Shown here one piece after another: positions 7,277-13,754 of a DNA stretch of 16,784 nt. Both the position numbers and the translations under genes were made by a program. The notes under the pieces were generated by a model, which was not told the origin of the DNA, did not search any database, and saw only the letters and a program-made list of their open reading frames with translations. The DNA is taken from assembly GCA_021823875.1 (NCBI GenBank), contig JAKAMD010000027.1, forward strand, positions 1 to 16,784, given 5' to 3'. The stretch comes from Pseudomonadota bacterium. Lineage in GTDB: Bacteria; Pseudomonadota; Alphaproteobacteria; Rhizobiales; Xanthobacteraceae. Within the stretch, counting starts at the first letter, position 1, and each line of letters opens with the position of its first letter.

Positions 7277-8875
7277 TTAAAGGCTGTAATGCGCGTAAGC
7301 CTTCAGCTTTTCGCGGTTCTGCTCGACGGAGAACGAGATCCAGGCGCGGTCGCTGAGATGCGGCACGCGAGTCACATCGACGACCTGTGCCAGCTTGCGC
7401 AGATAGAACAATTCTTCCTTGCTCTGGATGTTGTAGGCCGCGAATTCCTTTTGACCGTCGCGGAAATCGCGGTCGGATACCGCGGCATCGAAGCGTTGCT
7501 TCCAGGCCGAGGTCTGCGGCGTGGCGTCGAGACCGGCGCCTTCGCCGAACGGCACCTTGCCACGATCGCGAATACTGGTCGGCAACTGCGCGGGATAAAG
7601 GTCGTAGAGTTCGCGCAGCGGCATCTTGCCGGTCGGCAGGCCGTTCATGTCGCGCACCAGCGCGGAAGGCTCGAGCCCCAAGGCGTAATTGACCACCGAC
7701 AGATCGAGGAACGGCTCGCGCGTTTCCACCTGGTGGCGCATCGAGCAGCGGTCGACGCGTTGCAGACTGACGCGGTGCATCAGATCCAAGCATTCGTCGC
7801 GGACGGCGCCGGCCTGCACGCTGTTCCCGCCGAATGCGAGCTCAAGCGGCGCATAACCGCAGAACAATTCGTCCGCGCCCTCCCCACACAGCGCCACGCG
7901 GAAGCCGTCCTCATGCATGCGTTGTGCGGCCAAGAGCGAACAGATCGCGCCGCGCACCAGGTTAGGCTCGAAGGACTCGGTCACCTCGACCACATGGTCG
8001 ATGGAGGCGAAGACCTCGTCGCTGTCGGGATCGAACGGCACGACGCGCAGGTCGTAGCTGGTTTGCGCCGCATAATCGGCGGCATAGCGGAAATCCGGCG
8101 CATGCGCGCTGCCGACGAAATAGCCCGGCGCCTCGGGACGGAATTGCCGCGTGTAATGCGCAATCAACGTACTGTCGATGCCGCCGCTGAACAGCGTCGC
8201 CACCGGCAGATCGGGCGGCAGACGCCGGCGCACCGCTTCCGACAGAATGCGATCAAGCGCCTTGGCGCCGCCTTCGGAGCGCGCATTGGATCGCGGGTAG
8301 ACCGGCGATTTGAAACGAATGCAGGTATTGGCCGAGAGCGCGTAGCCGGGCGGCAGGAACATGACCGGCCCGGACTCGACGGCATCGAGCAGCGGGCGCA
8401 TCTCCGAGCAAAACACGAAGCTCTTGCCCTTCTGCATGACGTAGAGCGGCTTGACCCCGAACGGATCGCGCGCGGCCAGGAAGTTGCGGGTGTTCAGATC
8501 GATGGCGACGAAGGCATACATACCGTTGAGGCGCTGCAGGGCGGCAATGCCCCACACCTGCAAGGCGTTGGCCAGCACCTCGGAATCGGAGTCGGTGTTG
8601 AACGAGACCCCGATCTCCTCCAGTTCCTGGCGCAGTTCGTCGTGATTGTAGATTTCGCCGTTGAAGCAAACGGCCACCTCGCTGTCGAATGAGGTCTGCG
8701 GCTGGATGGCGTGCTCGGCATCCACGATGCACAGCCGCCGGGTCGCCATGGCCAAGGTGGGATTGGGCGAGAAGATCGGATCGCTAACGTCGCCGCGATG
8801 GTGAACGCCCCGCATCAGTCGTTCAACAACGGCTTCAGCGTCGGGCCAGTCGATGGCAACGGCTATTCCGCACAT
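7277..8875 (-). CDS. asnB: Asparagine-synthetase-family glutamine amidotransferase
   Basis: The product has the AsnB architecture: an N-terminal class II glutamine amidotransferase domain (about residues 2-190) with nucleophile Cys2 exposed after Met removal, NGEIYNH at 72-78, and LAARDPFGVKPLY. A C-terminal synthetase domain follows, with the ATP pyrophosphatase loop SGGIDS at 230-235 and GEGADELF at 331-338. The family transfers ammonia from glutamine to an adenylated carboxylate, usually aspartate. At 532 residues it is a little short, and the usual HRGPD motif near residue 26 reads HRGDV. Relatives act in surface-sugar or peptide modification, so asparagine is not assured as the product. 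The ATG at 8875 has GAGG eight bases upstream. It lies 190 bases before flgE on the same strand, with a CtrA-type site in its upstream region and no clear minus-strand terminator after it. Confidence 0.85.
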   Translation of the reverse strand: MCGIAVAIDWPDAEAVVERLMRGVHHRGDVSDPIFSPNPTLAMATRRLCIVDAEHAIQPQTSFDSEVAVCFNGEIYNHDELRQELEEIGVSFNTDSDSEVLANALQVWGIAALQRLNGMYAFVAIDLNTRNFLAARDPFGVKPLYVMQKGKSFVFCSEMRPLLDAVESGPVMFLPPGYALSANTCIRFKSPVYPRSNARSEGGAKALDRILSEAVRRRLPPDLPVATLFSGGIDSTLIAHYTRQFRPEAPGYFVGSAHAPDFRYAADYAAQTSYDLRVVPFDPDSDEVFASIDHVVEVTESFEPNLVRGAICSLLAAQRMHEDGFRVALCGEGADELFCGYAPLELAFGGNSVQAGAVRDECLDLMHRVSLQRVDRCSMRHQVETREPFLDLSVVNYALGLEPSALVRDMNGLPTGKMPLRELYDLYPAQLPTSIRDRGKVPFGEGAGLDATPQTSAWKQRFDAAVSDRDFRDGQKEFAAYNIQSKEELFYLRKLAQVVDVTRVPHLSDRAWISFSVEQNREKLKAYAHYSL

Positions 8876-8988
8876 AATAGAAGCCTCGCTTTCAGATTCG
8901 CCGGGTTTTGGCCGCGGCGCCGCGCCCGAAAAATGAGGTTCGCGACCGTCCGCGCATTCAGAGTTCGTTCACCATAATCGCCAAAGAA

Positions 8989-9005
8989 TTAAGTTTTACT
9001 TAACC
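8989..9005. promoter_or_regulatory. Perfect CtrA-type binding site upstream of asnB
   Basis: TTAA (8989-8992), seven bases, then TTAACC (9000-9005) match the CtrA consensus TTAA-N7-TTAA(C) exactly. The site lies 114-130 bases before the asnB start, in the gap between msrB and asnB. Because msrB ends into this gap, asnB is the only gene that starts from it. Binding by CtrA is inferred from motif and context. Confidence 0.6.
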
Positions 9006-9014
9006 AATAGCCGC

Positions 9015-9053
9015 GGACCCGGCGCCCCTTCGGGAGCTCCGGGTCCGGTTTTT
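9015..9053 (+). terminator. Strong hairpin with plus-sense T-tract between asnB and msrB
   Basis: GGACCCGG (9015-9022) pairs with CCGGGTCC (9039-9046); an imperfect inner stem closes on a TTCG tetraloop, and GG plus five T (9049-9053) follows. The T-tract orientation suits plus-strand termination although no plus-strand gene reads into it. On the minus strand it follows the msrB stop by about 34 bases and could end the msrA-msrB transcript less efficiently, since no T-run follows on that side. Confidence 0.6.
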
Positions 9054-9086
9054 ACAGGCTGGATCAGTGGGTTACGGCGAACCGCC

Positions 9087-9596
9087 TCAGGAGGCGCCGG
9101 CGCCGGCCGGCTCGAACTTCAGGGCCACGCCATTCATGCAGTAACGCAAGCCGGTCGGCGGCGGGCCGTCGTCGAACACGTGCCCGAGATGGCCGAGACA
9201 GCGTGCGCAATGCACCTCGGTGCGCGTCATGAAAAACGAGCGGTCGGTCGTGGTGCCGATGGCGTTCGGCAGCGGCTCGTAGAAGCTCGGCCAGCCGGTG
9301 CCGCTCTCGAACTTGGTGGCGGAGGCAAACAGCGGATTGGCGCAGCCGGCGCAGACGAAAGTGCCCTTGCGCTTCTCGTGCAGCAGCGCGCTCGTGCCGG
9401 GGCGCTCGGTGCCGTGCTTGCGCAGCACGTCGTATTGCGCCGGGGTCAGGCGTTTACGCCACTCGGCATCGGTGAGCTTGCGCCAATCGATTGCTTGGTC
9501 GGTGGTGGTCATGGTTTCCGCCTCGCTTGCCTTGCGTGTCATTGCGAGCGCGCCAAGCGCCGCACCGGCAAGCAACAGGGTCCGTCGCGGGATCAT
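9087..9596 (-). CDS. msrB: Exported peptide-methionine (R)-S-oxide reductase MsrB
   Basis: MsrB reduces the R epimer of methionine sulfoxide in proteins. The 169-residue product has the two zinc-binding CxxC pairs (Cys82/85 in CAGC, Cys130/133 in CARC), the GTGWPSF substrate loop at 99-105 and the catalytic Cys153 in RYCMNG. The N-terminus MIPRRTLLLAGAALGALA looks like a twin-arginine signal, so the enzyme is probably exported to the periplasm. The start is set at ATG 9596 rather than the upstream in-frame GTG at 9611: the ATG has GGAG at 9606-9609 nine bases upstream, while the GTG would place its first base inside a palindromic repeat. The gene follows msrA on the same strand with 175 bases between them, and its Shine-Dalgarno sits immediately beside that palindrome. 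Internal starts at residues 19 or 29 would give a cytosolic form. Confidence 0.93.
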   Translation of the reverse strand: MIPRRTLLLAGAALGALAMTRKASEAETMTTTDQAIDWRKLTDAEWRKRLTPAQYDVLRKHGTERPGTSALLHEKRKGTFVCAGCANPLFASATKFESGTGWPSFYEPLPNAIGTTTDRSFFMTRTEVHCARCLGHLGHVFDDGPPPTGLRYCMNGVALKFEPAGAGAS

Positions 9597-9610
9597 ATCA
9601 ACTGTCTCCA

Positions 9611-9686
9611 CAGTGTGGGTGGATTTGAAGTTCCTATCTTTCTGGCCGCGAGTCCGGATAGGAACTTCAAATCCAGACCCACACTG
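9611..9686. repeat. Long imperfect palindrome 1 (msrA-msrB gap)
   Basis: The left arm 9611-9638 and right arm 9657-9686 are inverted copies of each other over 28 bases, differing only by a two-base indel (CT) near the outer end. The loop is 18 bases (9639-9656). The outer ends read CAGTGTGGGT and ACCCACACTG. It carries no open reading frame of note and resembles a REP/MITE-type palindromic element. Its outer end is one base from the msrB Shine-Dalgarno, so the folded RNA would lie directly upstream of the ribosome site. Element family is not identified. Confidence 0.9.
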
Positions 9687-9706
9687 AACTCATATAGTTC
9701 TAGTGT
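9681..9706. repeat. Third inverted repeat joining the two palindromes
   Basis: The facing ends of the two palindromes are themselves complementary: ACACTGAACT (9681-9690) and AGTTCTAGTGT (9696-9706) pair with a single-base bulge around a five-base loop (CATAT). This central hairpin competes with the outer ends of both flanking palindromes, giving mutually exclusive folds. Confidence 0.65.
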
Positions 9707-9775
9707 CCCTATCATTCCGAAGTTCGCATCGAGAGGCGCGGCGAAGTCTTGCGAACTTCGGAATGGGGACACTAG
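9700..9775. repeat. Long imperfect palindrome 2 (msrA-msrB gap)
   Basis: Arms 9700-9728 and 9750-9775 are inverted copies matching over 26 bases, interrupted only by a three-base insertion (TAT, about 9710-9712) in the left arm. The loop is 21 bases (9729-9749). The outer ends read CTAGTGTCCC and GGGACACTAG. It shares with palindrome 1 the outer AGTGT and the inner GAAGTTC, so the two look like members of one family rather than a plain duplication. Its right arm contains the msrA stop codon (9772-9774). Confidence 0.9.
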
Positions 9776-10380
9776 TGCGCGCCCCAGATCTGCTTGACGC
9801 GCTGATCGCGGCCGCAGTTCCAGCGGTAGAATTCGTATTTGAGCGGGTTCTTCTTGTAGAAGTCCTGGTGATAGTCCTCGGCCTTGTAGAACGGGCCGGC
9901 ATTCACGATCTGCGTATAGATCGGCACCTTGAGCTCGGCCTCGACCATCTTCTTCGAGGCTTCCGCCAGTTTGCGCTGCTCGTCGTTGTGCACGAAGATC
10001 GCCGTGCGATACTGGTTGCCGACGTCGCAGAACTGTCGATCCTTCACGGTCGGATCGACATGGTGCCAGAAGTAAGTGAGCAGTTGCTGGTAGGAGACCC
10101 GGCGCGGATCGTAGATGACCTCGACCGACTCGGCGTGCCCCGTGCCGCCAGCGGAGACCTGATGATAGGTCGGGTTGGCGACATGGCCGCCGGTATAGCC
10201 GGAGATGGTTTGCAGCACCCCCGGCACCTTGTCGAAATCGCTTTCCACGCACCAGAAGCAGCCGCCGGCGAAGGTGGCCAACGCCGTCTTGGCCGCCGAC
10301 CGAGCCGATGCCGGAGTCCCGGCGTCGGCAAGACCGACTCCGGCGAGTACAATCGTCAAGGCGAGCAGCAGGCGAGACAT
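9772..10380 (-). CDS. msrA: Exported peptide-methionine (S)-S-oxide reductase MsrA
   Basis: MsrA reduces the S epimer of methionine sulfoxide. The catalytic motif GGCFWC puts the nucleophile at Cys41, with Cys44 beside it, and the family blocks SGYTGGHVANPTYHQV and GHAESVEVIYDP follow. The start is the ATG at 10380, which has GGGAGG five bases upstream and opens a typical Sec signal peptide (MSRLLLALTIVLAGVGLADA, cleavage near residues 20-26). An upstream in-frame ATG at 10440 would bury that signal behind 20 residues. With the signal the protein is 202 residues and probably periplasmic. It is transcribed toward msrB, giving an exported MsrA/MsrB pair that can repair both epimers. The TAG stop falls inside palindrome 2, so the transcript enters the palindromes immediately. 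It is divergent from the TPR glycosyltransferase gene, with 160 bases between the starts. Confidence 0.93.
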   Translation of the reverse strand: MSRLLLALTIVLAGVGLADAGTPASARSAAKTALATFAGGCFWCVESDFDKVPGVLQTISGYTGGHVANPTYHQVSAGGTGHAESVEVIYDPRRVSYQQLLTYFWHHVDPTVKDRQFCDVGNQYRTAIFVHNDEQRKLAEASKKMVEAELKVPIYTQIVNAGPFYKAEDYHQDFYKKNPLKYEFYRWNCGRDQRVKQIWGAH

Positions 10381-10540
10381 GCGGCCTCCCGGTTTTGGTC
10401 CTGGTGCCCCTGACTTACATCGCCCGGACGGAATCGCCATTCACATTGACTTCACCGCCCCGTCACGCTTCTGCGAGACCCCCTCTGGACGACTCAGCAA
10501 GGCTTTTTTACCTCTCGGTTACGAGGGAGCCGATCCGCCC

Positions 10541-12790
10541 ATGCCGCCCGTGCCGCAGCCACAAGCCGCCCCGCTCAACATCCCGCAGACCTTCGCCCAG
10601 GCGCTCGCCCTGCATGAGCAGGGACGGCTTTCCCAGGCCGAGCCGCTCTATGCCGCGGTGCTCGCCGAGCGCCCCAATCATTTCGACGCCCTCCAGATGC
10701 TCGGCATGATCAAGCTCGCCAAGGGCGAGCCCTCAGAGGCGCTGCGGCTGGTGTCGGCGGCCATGAAGCTGCGCCCGCCCTCGCCGCAGATCCTGGTCAA
10801 TTGCGGCATGATCCTGCACGCGCTCAAGCGCAGCGAAGAGGCGCTCGAATATTTCGACATGGCGGTCAAACGCCGCGCCAAGTTCGCCGAGGCGCACAAC
10901 AACCGCGGCGGCCTCTTGTGCGACTTCGGCCGCTACGAAGAAGCCATGGCGAGCCTCAAGCGCGCCATCGAGCTCAAGCCGAACTACGCCGATGCCTATT
11001 ACAATCTCGGCAATGCGCTGCGCGGCCTCGGCCGGCTCCAGGAGGCGCTCGAGCAGTTCGACCGCGCCCTGGCGATCAGGCCGGATTACCCGGAGGCCTT
11101 GCACAATCGCGGCGTCATCCTGGAACGGCAGGACGACATCGCCGGCGCGCTGGCCTGCTACGAGCGCGCCTTGGCGCTTGGCTGTCAGGAGGCCTATGAG
11201 AGCCGCGGCCGCGTGCTGCTGCGGCTCGAGCGGATCGAGGAAGGCCTTGCCGCCTACAATCAGGCTATCGCAATCAATCCCAACGACGCCAAGACTTGGT
11301 GCATGCGCGGCCGCATCTACATGCAGATGGATCGGGCCGACGAGGCGATGGCCGATTTCATCAAGGCGCTGACGCTGCAGCCCGACTATGCTGAAGCGGC
11401 CTACGAATTTACCCTCTGCGAATTACCTATCGTCTATCGCGAGGCGGACGAAATCGCGCGGCGCCGCGCCACCTACGAGACCAAACTGAAGGCGCTGAAG
11501 AGCGATTTCGATGCCGGCCTGCTCAAGGGTGACTTGCTGCGGGCGATCAGCATCCGGCACCCCTTCTTGCTCGCCTATCAGGGCGGCAACGACCGCGCGT
11601 TGCAGCATATCTATGGCGAGATGGTCGGCAAGATCGTGGCGCAGCAGTTCAAGCCGGCACCGCTGCCGCCGCCACCCGCCCCCGGCGAGCCGATCCGCGT
11701 TGGCATCGTCAGCGCCTTCTTCAGCCGCCATTCGAACTGGAAGATCCCGATCAAGGGCTGGGTCAGCCAGATCGACCGCAGCCGCTTCCAAATGTTCGGC
11801 TATCATCTCGGCACGGTGCGCGACGACCAAACCCCGGTCGCCGAGACGATGTTCGACCGGTTCGTGCACCGCTCGCTCGATACCGAAGGCTGGCGGCGGG
11901 AAATCCTCGCTGATGCTCCGCACGTGCTGATTTATCCGGGCCTGCTGATGGACGCCAATTCGCTGCAGCTCGCGGCGCAGCGACTGGCGCCGGTGCAGTG
12001 CAATTCCTGGGGCCATCCGGAAACCAGCGGCCTGCCGACGCTCGATTATTTCCTCTCCAGCGATCTCATGGAGCCGCCCGATGCCGACAGCTATTACACC
12101 GAGAAGCTGATCCGGCTGCCCAACCTATCGGTCTATTACGAACCGACCGCGTTCGAGACGATCATGAGCGAGGCCGGGCCCATCACGCGCGAAGAGCTCG
12201 GCCTGCGCTCCGGCGCCACCGTGTTCTGGAGCGCGCAGTCACTGTACAAATACCTGCCTCAATACGACGACGTCTTCCCACGCATCGCGCGCGAGGCCGG
12301 CGACTGCCAGTTCGTGTTCCTGCGCCATGGCGGCGGCGCGCAAGTCACCGAAATTATGGAGGAGCGGCTGGAACGCAGCTTTGCCGCGCACGGGCTCAAG
12401 GCGGATGATCACTGCGTGTTCCTCGGACGCATGAGCCAGAGCAAGTTCGTCGCCGCCGCCGGCCAGGCCGATGTGTTGCTCGACAGCATCGGCTGGTCGG
12501 CCTGCAATTCGGCGCTGGAGAGCCTGACCCACGATCTGCCGATCGTGACACTGGCCGGCCCTACCATGCGCAGCCGGCACAGCACCGCCATCCTGCAGAT
12601 GCTGGGCGTGACCGAGACCATCGCCCATACGGTCGACGACTATGTCGCCATCGCGGTGCGGCTCGCCCGCGACCCGCAAGCGCGACGCGCCATCGTCGAC
12701 CGCATGGCGGCGCAGAAGCACGAGCTCTATTACGACCGGGCGCCGGTGCGCGCGCTCGAGGAGTTCCTCGAACGCGCCGTGCGCGGCTAG
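10541..12790 (+). CDS. TPR-containing GT41-family glycosyltransferase (O-GlcNAc transferase-like)
   Basis: The 749-residue product has about eight tetratricopeptide repeats at residues 17-285 (for example NLGNALRGLGRLQEALEQF), a linker ending in a proline-rich stretch near 375, and a C-terminal GT41 catalytic region from about 385. That region has RVGIVSAFFSRH with His397 in the place of the conserved GT41 histidine, SWGHPETSGLPTLDYFLSSD, Lys570 in SLYKYLPQYDD matching the sugar-nucleotide-binding lysine, and the end block LAGPTMRSRHSTAILQMLG. GT41 enzymes attach sugars to Ser/Thr of proteins recognised by the TPRs; Caulobacter FlmG has this layout and glycosylates flagellin. No signal peptide is present, so it acts in the cytoplasm. 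The ATG at 10541 has GAGGGAG at 10523-10529; the frame stays open further upstream, but there it lies antisense to msrA. Flagellin as its target is inference. Confidence 0.88.
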   Translation: MPPVPQPQAAPLNIPQTFAQALALHEQGRLSQAEPLYAAVLAERPNHFDALQMLGMIKLAKGEPSEALRLVSAAMKLRPPSPQILVNCGMILHALKRSEEALEYFDMAVKRRAKFAEAHNNRGGLLCDFGRYEEAMASLKRAIELKPNYADAYYNLGNALRGLGRLQEALEQFDRALAIRPDYPEALHNRGVILERQDDIAGALACYERALALGCQEAYESRGRVLLRLERIEEGLAAYNQAIAINPNDAKTWCMRGRIYMQMDRADEAMADFIKALTLQPDYAEAAYEFTLCELPIVYREADEIARRRATYETKLKALKSDFDAGLLKGDLLRAISIRHPFLLAYQGGNDRALQHIYGEMVGKIVAQQFKPAPLPPPPAPGEPIRVGIVSAFFSRHSNWKIPIKGWVSQIDRSRFQMFGYHLGTVRDDQTPVAETMFDRFVHRSLDTEGWRREILADAPHVLIYPGLLMDANSLQLAAQRLAPVQCNSWGHPETSGLPTLDYFLSSDLMEPPDADSYYTEKLIRLPNLSVYYEPTAFETIMSEAGPITREELGLRSGATVFWSAQSLYKYLPQYDDVFPRIAREAGDCQFVFLRHGGGAQVTEIMEERLERSFAAHGLKADDHCVFLGRMSQSKFVAAAGQADVLLDSIGWSACNSALESLTHDLPIVTLAGPTMRSRHSTAILQMLGVTETIAHTVDDYVAIAVRLARDPQARRAIVDRMAAQKHELYYDRAPVRALEEFLERAVRG

Positions 12791-12823
12791 CGAGACCTGC
12801 TGCCGCGCGCGCCATTCCCGGCG

Positions 12824-13750
12824 CTATGGTTTCTGTTGCGCAAGCTGCGCAAAGAATAACTGGTGAAATTTTTTCACGCCCTCGACATTGAGATGCGCTG
12901 AATCGGCGAACAAATCGCGGTTGGAGATCGCAGCCGCGTCATTCACGAACAGCGCGCCGTTCGATACGGCGAGCGAGCGCAGCGCAGCGACGTAGTTGTC
13001 GAAATTGCTTATTTTCTCCCTCATCTGCGGCAACAGCGGACTGAGGACGCAGATCACGGAAACGTTGCGGCGCCGCAATTCGGCAATCAGATTGACCACT
13101 TGCGCAACGTTGGCGGCAACAGGCGCCTCCGTGAAGGGCGCCATATGCTCGATATGCGCAATCGTGGCATCATTGACGCGGGTATTGACCGCGCGCTGCC
13201 CGCGTTCCCACACGAGACCCACCAGCGCGTTCAGCAAAGTCTGATGATTAAAACGGACCAGGTGGAATACGTGCTCGGCCGCCTTCTGAAAGGGCGTCAC
13301 GTTGCGCCCGATCGCCCGCGCACGCTGCGAGAAAACCCGCGCTAATCCCGCGGCCGCTTCGCCGGATCTCGGATCGGCCACGAACGACATTTCGATGATG
13401 ACCGTCTTCGGCGGGCCGTGAATATCCACGTAATCGGCAGTGAGCGCCGCTGCGAATGCCACACCCATTCCGCCGTTGCCGAGATTGAAGAACTCGCCAC
13501 CCAGTTTGGCACTGTGCGGGAAATGCACCCCGGCCCGGGAATTGCCGATCACCAGATAGCGTGCCGGCGGCGCCGGTTCATAGACTTCCATGTAGCGGTA
13601 TTTGCTGTGAAGCAGGAGTTGCTTCAATCCGAATTCCACCACTCTATCGAGCGCGACCAAGGCGACGAACAGAACCAGAGCAGCCGCGGCAACGCTGCCC
13701 AGGCTGACCGGCGGAAGCGCAAATCGGGTCGTCAATCGGGCTTCTTTCAT
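12824..13750 (-). CDS. Membrane-anchored SGNH-type protein, partner of MBOAT acyltransferase
   Basis: The 308-residue product has one N-terminal membrane segment (about residues 15-40) and a periplasmic domain of SGNH/GDSL type. Block I is VIGNSRAG with candidate nucleophile Ser71, a glycine/asparagine stretch (NLGNGG) follows, and FADSAHLN near the end gives Asp283 and His286 of the DxxH motif. Proteins of this kind (DltD, AlgJ/AlgX and WssH-like systems) work with an MBOAT protein to move acetyl or other acyl groups onto cell-surface polymers. The ATG at 13750 is four bases after the MBOAT stop, so the two are one operon with coupled translation. The gene converges on the GT41 gene with 33 bases between stops and no clear terminator. 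The polymer acted on cannot be told. Confidence 0.82.
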   Translation of the reverse strand: MKEARLTTRFALPPVSLGSVAAAALVLFVALVALDRVVEFGLKQLLLHSKYRYMEVYEPAPPARYLVIGNSRAGVHFPHSAKLGGEFFNLGNGGMGVAFAAALTADYVDIHGPPKTVIIEMSFVADPRSGEAAAGLARVFSQRARAIGRNVTPFQKAAEHVFHLVRFNHQTLLNALVGLVWERGQRAVNTRVNDATIAHIEHMAPFTEAPVAANVAQVVNLIAELRRRNVSVICVLSPLLPQMREKISNFDNYVAALRSLAVSNGALFVNDAAAISNRDLFADSAHLNVEGVKKFHQLFFAQLAQQKP

Positions 13751-13754
13751 GATT

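Noticed and set aside
7289..8692. Long plus-strand open frame opposite asnB (467 codons)
   Set aside because: It lies wholly antisense to a gene with clear AsnB motifs and its translation is of low-complexity Arg/His/Gln/Val type typical of shadow frames.
10446..10451. TTGACT as a possible -35 box for the GT41 gene
   Set aside because: At 17 bases downstream the -10 position reads TTCTGC, too poor to call a promoter.
10205..10540. Upstream extension of the TPR-GT41 reading frame to 10205
   Set aside because: It runs antisense to msrA, has no TPR or other family resemblance, and the ATG at 10541 has a good ribosome site and leads directly into the first repeat.
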